From assembly GCF_050948175.1 (NCBI RefSeq), contig NW_027490504.1, positions 62,001 through 126,000 on the forward strand: DNA of 64,000 bases, given 5' to 3'. Within the stretch, counting starts at the first letter, position 1; every line of letters starts with the position of its first letter. The notes under the pieces were generated by a model. That model did no database searches. It was given only the letters and a program-made list of their open reading frames with translations, and had not been told where the DNA came from. The DNA comes from Xylocopa sonorina. Taxonomy: Eukaryota > Arthropoda > Insecta > Hymenoptera > Apidae. The position numbers and the translations under genes are program-made. This document shows, piece after piece, positions 13,867 through 28,955 of this stretch.

Positions 13867-15083
13867 CTTCGCAATTAATATTATATCTTATCATGAAACA
13901 TAGGAATGAGTTGCGATTTCGCGTTTTGAGAAGCATTAGAGCTCTATTGCGACGATACGTAGACATCTGCAAACAATATTTCCTAGCAAGAAGGTGTCGC
14001 ATTTACATTCTTTTGAAGTGAATACGAGGTATACATGACACTTCGCAATAAATATTATATCTTATCATGAAAGATAGGAATGAGATGCGATATCGCGTAT
14101 TGAGAAGCATTAGATCTCTATTGCAAATATACGTTGACATCTGCAAACGCTATTACCTTGCATGGATGTGTCGCATTTACATTCTTGTGATGTGAGTACG
14201 AGGTATACATGACACTCCACAATGAATATTATATCTTATTACGAAACATGGAAATGAAATGTGACGTCTCGTTTTAAGAAGCATTAGAACTCTATCGCTA
14301 CGGTACGTAGACATCTGCAAACGCTATTTCCTAGCATGGAAGTGTCACATTTTCATTCATTTGAAGTGAATACGAGGTATACATGACTCTTCGCAATGAG
14401 TATTATATCTTATAATGAAACATAGGAATGAGATGCGATATCGCGTATTGAGAAGCATTAGATCTGTATTGCTAATATACGTTGACATCTGCAAACGCTA
14501 TTTCCTTGCATGGATGTGTCGCATTTACATTCTTTTGATGTGAGTACGAGGTATACATGACACTCCACAATGAATATTATATCTTATTACGAAACATGGA
14601 AATGAAATGCGACATCTCGTTTTAAGAAGCATTAGAACTCTATCGCTACGATACGTAGACATCTACAAACGCTATTTCCAAGCATGGAAGTTTCGCATTT
14701 ACATTCTTTTGAAGTGAATACGAGGTACACACGACACTTCGCAATAAATATTATATCTTATCATGAAACATAGAAGTGATATGCGATATCGCGTTCAAAG
14801 AAGCAATAGAACTCTATCGCTACGATACGTAGACATCTGCAAACGCTATATCCTAGCATGGAAGTTTCGCATTTACATTCTTTTGAAGTGAATACGAGAT
14901 ATACATGACACTTCGCAATGAATATTATATCTTATCATGAAACATAGGAATGATTTGCGATATCTCGTTTTGGAAGCATTAGAACTCTATTGCTAGGATA
15001 CGTAGACATCTGCAAACGCTATATCCTAGCATGGAAGTTTAGCATTTACATTCTTTTGAAGTGAATACGAGGTATACATGACA
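13867..15083. repeat. 7-monomer HOR (1217 bp), copy 2
   Basis: Second tandem copy, almost identical to the first and carrying the same 1-nt deletion near 14970. The deletion therefore predates the duplication. Homology ends near 15083, where the next monomer switches to a GAATATTACATC type. Confidence 0.88.
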
Positions 15084-18000
15084 CTTCGCAATGAATATTA
15101 CATCTTATCATGAAACATAGAAGTGATATGCGATATCGCGTTCTAAGAAGCAATAGAACTTTATCGCTACGATACGTAGACATCTGCAAACGCTATTTTT
15201 TAGCATGGAAGTTTCGCATTTACATTCTTTTGAAGTGAATACGAGGTATACATTACACTCTACCATGAATATTATATCTTATCACGAAACATAGATGTGA
15301 CATGCGATAACGCGGTTTAAGAAGCGCTAGAACTCTATTGCTACGATACGTAGACATCTGCAAACGCTACTTCCTAGCATGGAAGTGTCGCATTTACATT
15401 CTTTTGAAGCGAATACGAGGTATACATGACACTTCGCAATGAATATTATATCTTATCATGAAACATAGAAGTGAGATGCGATATCGCGTTCTAAGAAGCA
15501 TTAGATCCCTATTGCTACGATACGTAGACATCTGTAAACGCTACTTCCTAGCATGGAAGTGTCGCATTTACATTCTTTTGAAGTGAATACGAGATATACA
15601 TGACACTTCGCAATGAATATTATATCTTATCATGAAACATAGAAGTGAGATGCGATATCGCGTTCTAAGAAGCATTAGAACTCTATTGCTACGATACGTA
15701 GACATCTGCAAACGCTATTTCCTAGCATGGAAGTGTCGCATTTACATTCTGTTGAAGTGAGTACGAGGTATACATAACACTCCATAATGAATATTATATC
15801 TTCTCATGAAGCATAGCAGTGAGATGCGATATCGCGTTTTAGGAAGCATTAGAACTCTATTGCTGCGATACGTAGACATCTGCAAACGCTATTTGTAGCA
15901 TGGAAGTGTCGCATTTACTTTCTTTTGAAGTGAATACGAGATATACATGACACTTCGCAATGAATATTATATCTTATCATGAAACATAGAAGTGAGATGC
16001 GATATCGCTTTCTAAGAAGCATTAGAACTCTATTGCTACGATACGTGGACATCTGCAAAGGCTATTTCCTAGCATGGAAGGGTCGCATTGACATTCTTTT
16101 GAAGTGAGTACGAGGTATACATAACACTCCATAATGAATATTATATCTTCTCATGAAACATAGCAGTGAGATGCGATATCGCGTTTTAAGAAGCATTAGA
16201 ACTCTATTGCTACGATACGTAGACATCTGCAAACAATATTTCCTAGCAAGGAAGTGTCGCATTTACATTCTTTTGAAGTGAATACGAGATACACATGACA
16301 CTTCGCAATGAGTATTATATCTTATCATGAAACATAGGAATGTGATGCGATATCGCGTATTAAGAAGCAAAAGAACTCTAATTATACGATACGTAGGCAT
16401 CTGCAAGCAATATTTCCTAGCAAGGAAGTGTCGCACTTACATCCTCTTGAAGTGAATACGAGGTATACATAACACACCACAATGAATATTATATCTAATT
16501 ACGAGTCATAGAAATGAAATGCGACATCTCGTTCTAAGAAGGATTAGAACTCTATCGCTACGTTACGTAGACATCTGCAAACGCTATTTCCTAGCATGGA
16601 AGTTTCGCATTTACATTCTTTTGAAGTGAATACGACGTATACATGACACTTCGCAATGAATATTATGTCTGACCATGAAACATATTAATGAGATGCGACA
16701 TCGCGTTTTGAGAAGCATTAGAACCCTATTGCTTCGATACGTAGACATCTGCAAACAATATTTCCTAGCAAGGAAGTGTCGCATTTACATTCTCTTGAAG
16801 TGAATACCAGATATACATAACACTCCACAATGAATATTATATCTTATCACGAAACATAGAAATGAGATGCGAAATCGCGTTCTACGAATCATTAGAACTC
16901 TATTGTTTCGACACGTAGTCATCTGGAAACGCTATTTCCTAGTAAGGAAGTGTCGCATTTACATCCTTTTGAAGTGAATACGAGGTATACATGACACTTC
17001 GCAATGAATATTTTGTCTTATCATGAAACATAGAAATAAAATGCGACATCTCGTTTTAAGAAGTATTAGAACACTCTTGCTACGATACGTAGACGTCTGC
17101 AAACGTTATTTTCTAGCATGGAAGTGTCGCATTTTCATTCCATTGAAGTGAATACGAGATATGCATGAAACTTCGCAATGAATATTATATCTTATCATGA
17201 AACATAGGAATGAGGTACTATATCGCGTTTTGAGAAGCATTAGAACTCTATTGCTAATATACGTAGACATCTGCAAACTCTATTTCCTAGCAAGGAAGTG
17301 TCGCATTTACTTTCCATTGAAGTGAATACGAGGTATGCATGACACTTCGCAATGGATATTATATCTTATCATGAAACATAGAAATGAGATGCGATATCTC
17401 GTTTTAGGAAGTATTAGAACTCCATTCTTACGATACGTGGTCATCTGGAAACGCTATTTCCTAGCATGCAAGTTTCGCATTTACATTCTTTTGAAGTGAA
17501 TACGAGGTATACATGACACTTCGCAATGAATATTATGTCTTATCATAAAACATAGAAATGAAATGCGACATCTCGTTTTAAGAAGTATTAGAACACTCTT
17601 GCTACGATACATAGACGTCTGCAAACGTTATTTCCTAGCATGGAAGTGTCGCATTTACATTCCATTGAAGTGAATACGAGGTATACATGACACTTCGCAA
17701 TGAATATTATATTTTATCATGAAACATAGAGGTGAGATGCGATATCGCGTTTTAAGAAGCATTAGAACTCTATTGCAACGATACGTAGACATCTGCAAAC
17801 AATATTTCCTAGGAAGGAAGTGTCGCATTTACATTCCTTTGAAGTGAATACGAAGTATACATGACACTTCATAATGAATATTATATTTTATCATGAAACA
17901 TAGAAGTGAGATGCGATATTGGGTTTTAAGAAGCATTAGAACTCTATTGCTACGATACGTAGACACCTGCAAACAATATTTCCTAGCATGCAAGTGGCGC

Positions 18001-21000
18001 ATGTGCATTCTGTTGAAGTGAATACGAGGTATACATGACACTTCGCAATGAATATTATGTCTTATCATAAAACATAGAAATGAAATGCGACATTTCGTTT
18101 TAAGAAGTATTAGAACACTCTTGCTACGATATGTAGACGTCTGCAAACGTTATTTCCTAGCATGGAAGTGTCGCATTTACATTCCATTGAAGTGAATACG
18201 AGATATGCATGAAACTTCGCAATCGACATTATATCTTAACATGAAACATAGAAATGAGATGCGACATCTCGTTTTAAGAAGTATTAGAACTCTATTCTTT
18301 CGATACTTTGTCATCTGCAAACGCTATTTCCTAGCATGGAAATGACGCATTTACATTTTTTTCAAGTGAATACGAGGTATACATGACACTTCGCAATGAA
18401 TATTATATCTTATCATGAAACATAGAAATGAGATGCGACATCGCGTTTTGAGAAGCATTAGAACCCTGTTGCTTTGAAGCGTAGACATCTGCAAACTCTA
18501 CTTCCTAGCAGGGAAGTGTCGCAATTACATTCTTTTGAAGTGAATACGAAGTTTACATGACACTTCATAATGAATATTATATCTTTTCATGAAACATAGA
18601 AGTGAGATGCGATATTGCGTTTTAAGAAGCATTAGAACTCTATTGCTACGATACGTAGACATCGGCAAACGCTATTTCCTAGCATGGAAGTGTCGCATTT
18701 ACATTCTTTTGAAGTGAATACGAGGTATACATGACACTTCGCAATGGATATTATATCTTATCATGAAACATAGAAGTGAGATGCGATATCGCGCTCTAAG
18801 AAGCATTAGAAATCTATTGCTACGATACGTAGACATCTGCAAAGGCTATTTCCTAGCATGGAAGTGTCGCATTTACATTCTGCTGAAGAGAATAGGAGAT
18901 ATACATGACACTTCGCAGTGAATATTATATCTTATCATGAAACATAGGAATGAGGTGCTGTATCGCGTTTTGAGAAGCATTAGAACTCCCTTGCTAATAT
19001 ACGTAGACATCTGCAAACTCTATTTCCTAGCAAGGAAATGTCGCATTTACATTCCATTGAAGTGAATACGAGGTATACATGACACTTCGCAATTGATATT
19101 ATATCTTATCACGAAACATAGATATGAAATGCGACATCTTGTTTTAAGACGCAATAGAATTGTATTGCTACGATACGTAGACATCTGCAAACGCTATTTC
19201 CTAGCATAGAAGTGTCGCATTTACATTCTCTTGAAGTGAATACCAGGTATACATAACACTCCACAAAGAATATTATATCTTATCACGAAACATAGAAGTG
19301 ATATGCGATATCGCGTTCTACGAATCATTAGAACTCTATTGTTTCGACACGTAGTCATCTGGAAACGCTATTTCCTAGTAACGAAGTGTCGCATTTACAT
19401 CCGTTTGAAGTGAATACGAGGTATACATGACACTTCGCAATGAATATTATGTCTTATCATGAAACATAGAAATGAAATGCGACATCTCGATTTAAGAAGT
19501 ATAAGAACACACTTGCTACGATACGTAGACGTCTGCAAACGTTATTTCCTAGCATGGAAGTGTCGTATTTACATTCCATTGAAGTGAATACGAGATATGC
19601 ATGAAAATTCGCAATCGATATTATATCTTAACATGAAACATAGAAATGAGATGCGACATCTCGTTCTAAGAAGTATTAGAACTCTATTCTTTCGATACGT
19701 TGTCATCTGCAAACGCAATTTCCTAGCATGGAAATGACGCATTTACATTCTTTTGAAGTGAATACGAGGTATACATGACACTTCGCAATGGACATTATAT
19801 CTTATCATGAAACATAGAAGTGTGTTGCGATATCGCGTTCTAAGAAGCATTAGAACTCTATTGCTACGATACGTAGACATCTGCAAACGCTATATCCTAG
19901 CATGGAAGTGCCGCATTTATATTCTTTTGAAGACAATACGAGGTATACATAACACTTCACAATGAATATTATGTCTTATCACGAAACATAGAAGTGAAAT
20001 GCGATATCGCTGTTTAAGAAGCACTAGAACTCTATGACTACGATGCGTAGACATCTGCAAACGCCACTTCCAAGCATGGAAGTGTCGCATTTACATTCTC
20101 TTGAAGTCAATACGAGGTATACATGACACTTCGCAATGAATATTATATCTTATCATGAAACATAGGAGTGAGATGCGATATGGCATTTTAAGAATCATTA
20201 GAACTCCATTGTTTCGACACGTAGTCATCTGGAAACGCTATTTCCTAGCATGGAAGTGTCTTATTTACATTCATTTGAAGTGAATACGAGGTATACAAGA
20301 CACTTCGCAATGAATATTATACCTTATCATGAAACATAGGAGAGAGATGCGATATCGCGTTTTAGGAAGCATTAGAACTCTGTTGCTGCGATACGTAGAC
20401 ATCTGCAAACGCTATTTCCTAGCATGGATGTGTCGCACTTACATTCTTTTGAAGTGAATACGAGGTATACATGATACTTCGCAATGAATATTATATCTTA
20501 TTACGAAACATATATGTGAGTTTCGATATCGCGATTTAAGTAGCATTAGAACTCTATTGCTACGATACGTAGACATCTGCAAACGCTATTTCGTAGCAAG
20601 CAATAGTCGCATTTACATTCTTTTGGAGTGAATACGAGGTATACATGACACTTCGCAATGAATATTATATCTTATCACGAAACATACAAATGAGATGCGA
20701 TATCGCGATTTAAGTAGCATTAGAACTCTTTTTCTACGATACGTAGACATCTGCAAACGCTATTTCCTAGCAAGGAATAGTCGCATTTACATTCTTTTGA
20801 AGTGAATACGAGGTATACATGACACTTCGCGATGAATATTATATCGTATCATGAAACATAGAAGAGAGATGCGATATCGCGTTTTAAGAAGCATTAGAAC
20901 TCTATGGCATCGATGCGGAGACATCAGCATACGCTATTTCCTAGCAAGCAATAGTCGCATTTACTTTCTTTTCAATTGAGTATGAGGTGTACATAACACT

Positions 21001-21131
21001 TCGCAATGAATATTATATCTTATCACGAAACATAGAAATGAGATCCGATATCGCGATTTAAGTAGCATTAGAACACTATTGCTACGATACGTAGACATCT
21101 GAATACGCTATTTCCTAGCAAGGATGTGTCG
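15084..21131. repeat. Heterogeneous older satellite segment
   Basis: About 35 monomers with more substitutions between neighbours and only weak higher-order structure. Faint repeats are visible: a block with TTGTTTCGACACGTAGTC near 16904 recurs 2436 bp (14 monomers) later near 19340. A TATCATAAAACATAG monomer at 17541 recurs 522 bp (3 monomers) later. TCTATTCTTT at 18291 recurs 1392 bp (8 monomers) later at 19683. One monomer near 15895 lacks a base in the TTTCCTAGC tract. No genes, no unique insert. Confidence 0.82.
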
Positions 21132-24100
21132 CATTTACACTCTTTTGAAGTGAATACGAAGTATACATGACACTTCGCAATGAATATTATATCTTATCAT
21201 GAATCATAGAAGTGAGATGCGACATCGCGATTTAAGTAGCATTAGAACTCTATTGCTACGATACGTAGACATCTGCAAACGCTATTTCCTAGCATGGAAG
21301 TGTCGCATTTACATTCCTTTGAAGTGAATACGAGGTATACATGACACTTCGTACTGAACATTATATCTAATCATGTAACATATAAGTGAGATGCGACATC
21401 GCGTCTTAAAAAGCATTAGAATCCTATTGCCTCGATGGGGAGATATCTGCAAACGCTATATCCTAGCAAGGCGGTGTCGCATTTACATTCTTTTGAAGTG
21501 AATACGAGGTATACATAGCACTCGACAATGAATATTATATCTTATGATGAAACATACAAATGAGATGCAATATGGCGATTTAAGAAGCACTAGATCTCTA
21601 TTGCTTCGACACGTAGACTTCTGCAAACGCTATTTCCTAGCAAGCAGTAGTCGCATTTACATACTTTTGAAGTGAATTCGAGGTTTTCATGACACTTCGG
21701 AATGAATATTATAACTTATCGCGAAACATAGAAATGAGATGCGATATCGCGATCTAAGAAGCATTAGAACGCTATTGCTAAGATACGTAGACATCTGCAA
21801 ACGCTATTTCCTAGTAAGCAATAGTCGCATTAACATTCTTTTGAAGTGAATACGAGGTATACATGACACTTCGCAATGAATATTATATCTTATCAGGAAA
21901 CATAGAAATGGGATGCGATATCGCGTTTTGAGGAGCATTAAAACTCTATTGCTATGATACGTTGGCATCTGCAAACGCTATTTCCTAGCAAGGAATAGTC
22001 GCATTTACATTCTTTTGAAGTGAATACGAGGTTTACATGACACTTCGGAATGAATATTATATCTTATCACGAAACATAGAAATGAGATGCGATATCGCGA
22101 TCTAAGAAGCATTAGAACGCTATTGCTACGCTACGTAGACATTTGAAAACGCTATTTCCTAGCAAGCAATAGTCGCATTTACATTCTTTTGAAGTGAGTA
22201 CGAGGTATACATGACATTTCGCAATGAATACTATATCTTATCACGAAACATAGAAATGAGATGCGATATCGCGAATTAAGTAGCATTAGAACTCTATTGC
22301 TACGATACGTAGACATCTAAATAAGCTATTTCCTAGCAAGGAAGTGTCGCATTTACATTCTTTTGATGTGAATACGAGGTGTACATGACACTTCGCAATG
22401 AATATTATATCTTATCATGAAACACAGAAGAGGGATGCGATATAGCGACTTAAGTAGCATTAGTACCCTTTTGCTACGATACGTAGACATCTGAAAACGC
22501 TATTTCCTAGCAAGGAAGTGTCGCATTTACATCCTTTTGAAGTGAATACGAGGTATACATAACACTGCACAATGAATATTGTATCTCATCATGAAACATA
22601 GAAATGATATACGATATCCCGATTTAAAAAGCATTAGAAATCTATTGCTTCGGTACGTAGACATCTGCAAACGCTATTTTCTAGCAAGGAAGTGTCGCGT
22701 TTACATTCTTTTGAGTGAATACGAGGTATACATAACACTCCGCAATGAATATTATATCTTATCATGAAACATAGAAATGAGATGCAATACCGCGAATTAG
22801 CAAGCTTTAGAACTCTATTGCTTCGATACGTAGACATCTGCAAGCGCTATTTCCTAGCAAGGAAGTGTCGCATTTACATTCTTTTGAAGTGAATACGAGG
22901 TATACATAACACTCCACAATGAATATTATATCTTATCATGAAACGTAGATATGGGATGCGATGTGACGATTTAAGAAGCATTAGAAAACTATTGCTTCGG
23001 TACGTAGACATCTGCAAACGCTATTTCCAAGCAAGGAAGTGTCGCATTTATTCTTTTGAAAGGAATACGAGGCATACATGACACTTCGCAATGAATATTA
23101 TATCTTATCATGAAACATAGAAATGAGATGCGATATGGCGATTTATGAAGCATTAGATGTCTAGATCTTCGATACGTAGACATCCGCAAACGATATTTCC
23201 TAGCAAGGAAGTGTCGCATTTACATTCTTCTGAAGTGAATACGAGGTATACATAACACTCCACAATGAATATTATATCTCATTATGAAACATAGAAATGA
23301 GATGTAATATGGCGATTTAAGAAGCATTAGAACTCTATTGCTTCGATACGTAGACATCTGCAAACGCTATTTCCTAGCAAGGAAGTGTCTCACTTACATT
23401 CCCTTGAGGTGAATACGATGTATACATAGCACTCCACAATGAATATTATATCTTATCATGAAACAAAGAAATGAGATGCGATATGGCGATTTAAGAAGCA
23501 TTAGAAACCTATTGGTTCGATACGTAGGCATCTGCAAGCGATACTTCCTAGCAAGGAAGTGTCGCATTTACATTCTTTTGAAAGGAATACGAGGTATACA
23601 TGACACTTCGCAATGAATATTATATCTTATCATGAAACACAGAAATGTGATGTAATATGGCGATTTAAGAAGCATCAGAACACTATTGCTTCGATACGTA
23701 GACATCTGCAAACGCTACTTCCTAGCAAGGAAGTGTCGCATTTACATTCATTTTAAGTGTTTGCGAGGTATACATGACACTGCGCAATGAATATTATGTC
23801 TTATCATGTAACATAGAAGTGAGATGCGATATCGCGTTCTAAGAAGCATTAGAACCCTATTGCTACGATGCGTATACATCTGCAAACGCTATTGCCTAGC
23901 ATGGACATGTCGCACTTACATTCCACTGAAGTGAATACGAGGTGTACATAACATTACACAATGAATATTATATCTTATTACGAAACATAGAAATGAAATA
24001 CGACATCTCGTTTTAAAAAGCATTAGTACTCTATTGCTGTGATACGTAGACATCTGCAAACGCTATTTCCATGCAAGGAAGTGTCGCATTTACATACATT

Positions 24101-25130
24101 TTAGGTGTATGCGAGGTATACGTGACCCATTGCAATGAATATTATATATTATCATGAAACATAGAATTGAGATGCGATATGACGATTTAAGAAGCATTAG
24201 AACACTATTGCTTCGACACGCAGACATCTGCAAACACTATTTCCTAGCATGGAACTGTCGCATTCACATTCGTTTGAATTGTATGCGAGGTATACATGAA
24301 ACTTCGCAATGAATATTATATATTATCATGAAACATAGATATGAGATGCGATATCGCGTATTAGCAAGCTTTAGAAATCTATTGCTTCGATACGTAGACA
24401 TCTGCAAACGCTATTTCCTAGCAAGGAAGTATCGCATTTACATCCACTTGAAGTATAGGCGAGATATGCATAACACTGCACAATGAATATTATATCATAT
24501 CATGAAACATAGAGATGAGATGCGATATCGCGATTTAAGAAGAATTAGAACACTATTGCTTCGATACGTAGACATCTGCAAACGCTACTTCCTAGCAAGG
24601 AAGTGTCGCATTTACATTCTTTTGAAAGGAATACGAGGTATACGAGTCACTTCGCAATGATTATTATATCTTATCATGAAACATAGAAATGAGATGCGAT
24701 ATGACGATTTAAGAAGCATTAGAAATCTATTGCTTGGATACGTAGACATCTGCAAACGCTACTTCCTAGCAAGAAAGTGTCGCATTTACATTCTTTTGAA
24801 ACGAATACGAGGTATACATAGCATTCCACAATGAATATTATATCTTATCATGAAACATAGAAATGAGATGCGATATCGCGTTTTGAGAAGCATTAGAACT
24901 CTAATGCCACGATACGTAGACATCTGTAAACACTATTTCCTAGCAAGGAAGTGTCGCATTTTCATCCATTTGAAGTATAGACGAGATATACATAACACTG
25001 CACAATGAGTATTATATCCTATCATGAAACATAGAAATGACATGCGATATGGCTATTTAAGAAGCATTAGAACTCTATTGCTTCGATACGTAGATATCTG
25101 AAAACACTATTTCCTAGCAAGGAAGTGTCG
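21132..25130. repeat. 22-monomer HOR, copy A (23 monomers, 3999 bp)
   Basis: First of three copies of a very long higher-order unit. The marker TCGATGGGGAGATATCTGC lies at 21432, 25431 and 29256, spacings 3999 and 3825. Copy A therefore holds 23 monomers and the others 22. The extra unit is near 21550-21725 and carries GCAATATGGCGATTTAAG and GAATTCGAGGTTTTCATG. The unit is 3 nt shorter than a whole number of monomers because of a 1-nt loss at TTTTGAGTGAAT (near 22710) and a 2-nt loss at GCATTTATTC (near 23047). Confidence 0.92.
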
Positions 25131-28100
25131 CATTTACACTCTTTTGAAGTGAATACGAGGTATACATGACACTTCGCAATGAATATTATATCTTATCATG
25201 AATCATAGAAGTGAGATGCGATATCGCGATTTAAGTAGCATTAGAACTCTATTGCTATGATACGTAGACATCTGCAAACGCTATTTCCTAGCATGGAAGT
25301 GTCGCATTTACATTCTTTTGAAGTGAATACGAGGTATACATGACACTTCGTACTGAACATTATATCTAATCATGTAACATATAAGTGAGATGCGACATCG
25401 CGTCTTAAAAAGCATTAGAATCCTATTGCCTCGATGGGGAGATATCTGCAAACGCTATATCCTAGCAAGGCGGTGTCGCATTTACATTCTTTTGAAGTGA
25501 ATACGAGGTATACATAGCACTCGACAATGAATATTATATCTTATGGTGAAACATACAAATGAGATGCGATATCGCGATCTAAGAAGCATTAGAACGCTAT
25601 TGCTACGATACGTAGACATCTGCAAACGCTATTTCCTAGTAAGCAATAGTCGCATTTACATTCTTTTGAAGTGAATACGAGGTATACATGACACTTCGCA
25701 ATGAATATTATATCTTATCAGGAAACATAGAAATGAGATGCGATATCGCGTTTTGAGGAGCATTAGAACTCTATTGCTATGATACGTTGGCATCTGCAAA
25801 CGCTATTTCCTAGCAAGGAATAGTCGCATTTACATTCTTTTGAAGTGAATACGAGGTTTACATGACACTTCGGAATGAATATTATATCTTATCACGAAAC
25901 ATAGAAATGAGATGCGATATCGCGATCTAAGAAGCATTAGAACGCTATTGCTACGCTACGTAGACATTTGAAAACGCTATTTCCTAGCAAGCAATAGTCG
26001 CATTTACATTCTTTAGAAGTGAATACGAGGTATACATGACACTTCGCAATGAATACTATATCTTATCACGAAACATAGAAATGAGATGCGATATCGCGAA
26101 TTAAGTAGCATTAGAACTCTATTGCTACGATACGTAGACATCTAAATAAGCTATTTCCTAGCAAGGAAGTGTCGCATTTACATTCTTTTGAAGTGAATAC
26201 GAGGTGTACATGACACTTCGCAATGAATATTATATCTTATCATGATACACAGAAGAGGGATGCGATATCGCGATTTAAGTAGCATTAGTACCCTTTTGCT
26301 ACGATACGTAGACATCTGAAAACGCTATTTCCTAGCAAGGAAGTGTCGCATTTACATCCTTTTGAAGTGAATACGAGGTATACATAACACTGCACAATGA
26401 ATATTGTATCTTATCATGAAACATAGAAATGATATACGATATCCCGATTTATAAAGCATTAGAAATCTATTGCTTCGGTACGTAGACATCTGCAAACGCT
26501 ATTTTCTAGCAAGGAAGTGTCGCGTTTACATTCTTTTGAGTGAATACGAGGTATACATAACACTCCGCAATGAATATTATATCTTATCATGAAACATAGA
26601 AATGAGATGCAATACCGCGAATTAGCAAGCTTTAGAACTCTATTGCTTCGATACGTAGACATCTGCAAGCGCTATTTCCTAGCAAGGAAGTGTCGCATTT
26701 ACATTCTTTTGAAGTGAATACGAGGTATACATAACACTCCACAATGAATATTATATCTTATCATGAAACGTAGATATGGGATGCGATGTGACGATTTAAG
26801 AAGCATTTGAAAACTATTGCTTCGGTACGTAGACATCTGCAAACGCTATTTCCAAGCAAGGAAGTGTCGCATTTATTCTTTTGAAAGGAATACGAGGCAT
26901 ACATGACACTTCGCAATGAATATTATATCTTATCATGAAACATAGAAATGAGATGCGATATGGCGATTTATGAAGCATTAGATATCTAGATCTTCGATAC
27001 GTAGACATCCGCAAACGATATTTCCTAGCAAGGAAGTGTCGCATTTACATTCTTCTGAAGTGAATACGAGGTATACATAACACTCCACAATGAATATTAT
27101 ATCTCATTATGAAACATAGAAATGAGATGTAATATGGCGATTTAAGAAGCATTAGAACTCTATTGCTTCGATACGTAGACATCTGCAAACGCTATTTCCT
27201 AGCAAGGAAGTGTCTCACTTACATTCCTTTGAGGTGAATACGAGGTATACATAGCACTCCACAATGAATATTATATCTTATCATGAAACAAAGAAATGAG
27301 ATGCGATATGGCGATTTAAGAAGCATTAGAAACCTATTGGTTCGATACGTAGGCATCTGCAAGCGATACTTCCTAGCAAGGAAGTGTCGCATTTACATTC
27401 TTTTGAAAGGAATACGAGGTATACATGACACTTCGCAATGAATATTATATCTTATCATGAAACACAGAAATGTGATGTAATATGGCGATTTAAGAAGCAT
27501 CAGAACACTATTGCTTCGATACGTAGACATCTGCAAACGCTACTTCCTAGCAAGGAAGTGTCGCATTTACATTCATTTTAAGTGTTTGCGAGGTATACAT
27601 GACACTGCGCAATGAATATTATGTCTTATCATGTAACATAGAAGTGAGATGCGATATCGCGTTCTAAGAAGCATTAGAACCCTATTGCTACGATGCGTAT
27701 ACATCTGCAAACGCTATTGCCTAGCATGGACATGTCGCACTTACATTCCACTGAAGTGAATACGAGGTGTACATAACATTACACAATGAATATTATATCT
27801 TATTACGAAACATAGAAATGAAATACGACATCTCGTTTTAAAAAGCATTAGTACTCTATTGCTGTGATACGTAGACATCTGCAAACGCTATTTCCATGCA
27901 AGGAAGTGTCGCATTTACATACATTTTAGGTGTATGCGAGGTATACGTGACCCATTGCAATGAATATTATATATTATCATGAAACATAGAATTGAGATGC
28001 GATATGACGATTTAAGAAGCATTAGAACACTATTGCTTCGACACGCAGACATCTGCAAACACTATTTCCTAGCATGGAACTGTCGCATTCACATTCGTTT

Positions 28101-28955
28101 GAATTGTATGCGAGGTATACATGAAACTTCGCAATGAATATTATATATTATCATGAAACATAGATATGAGATGCGATATCGCGTATTAGCAAGCTTTAGA
28201 AATCTATTGCTTCGATACGTAGACATCTGCAAACGCTATTTCCTAGCAAGGAAGTATCGCATTTACATCCACTTGAAGTATAGGCGAGATATGCATAACA
28301 CTGCACAATGAATATTATATCATATCATGAAACATAGAGATGAGATGCGATATCGCGATTTAAGAAGAATTAGAACACTATTGCTTCGATACGTAGACAT
28401 CTGCAAACGCTACTTCCTAGCAAGGAAGTGTCGCATTTACATTCTTTTGAAAGGAATACGAGGTATACGAGTCACTTCGCAATGATTATTATATCTTATC
28501 ATGAAACATAGAAATGAGATGCGATATGACGATTTAAGAAGCATTAGAAATCTATTGCTTGGATACGTAGACATCTGCAAACGCTACTTCCTAGCAAGAA
28601 AGTGTCGCATTTACATTCTTTTGAAACGAATACGAGGTATACATAGCATTCCACAATGAATATTATATCTTATCATGAAACATAGAAATGAGATGCGATA
28701 TCGCGTTTTGAGAAGCATTAGAACTCTAATGCCACGATACGTAGACATCTGTAAACACTATTTCCTAGCAAGGAAGTGTCGCATTTTCATCCATTTGAAA
28801 TATAGACGAGATATACATAACACTGCACAATGAGTATTATATCCTATCATGAAACATAGAAATGACATGCGATATGGCTATTTAAGAAGCATTAGAACTC
28901 TATTGCTTCGATACGTAGATATCTGAAAACACTATTTCCTAGCAAGGAAGTGTCG
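25131..28955. repeat. 22-monomer HOR, copy B (3825 bp)
   Basis: Complete 22-monomer copy carrying the same two small deletions as copy A. By eye only about half a dozen substitutions separate it from copy C, for example CATTTGAAAAC at about 26803 against CATTAGAAAAC at about 30628, and GATATCTAG against GATGTCTAG. That is over 99 % identity, while neighbouring monomers inside the unit differ at many positions. Confidence 0.93.
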
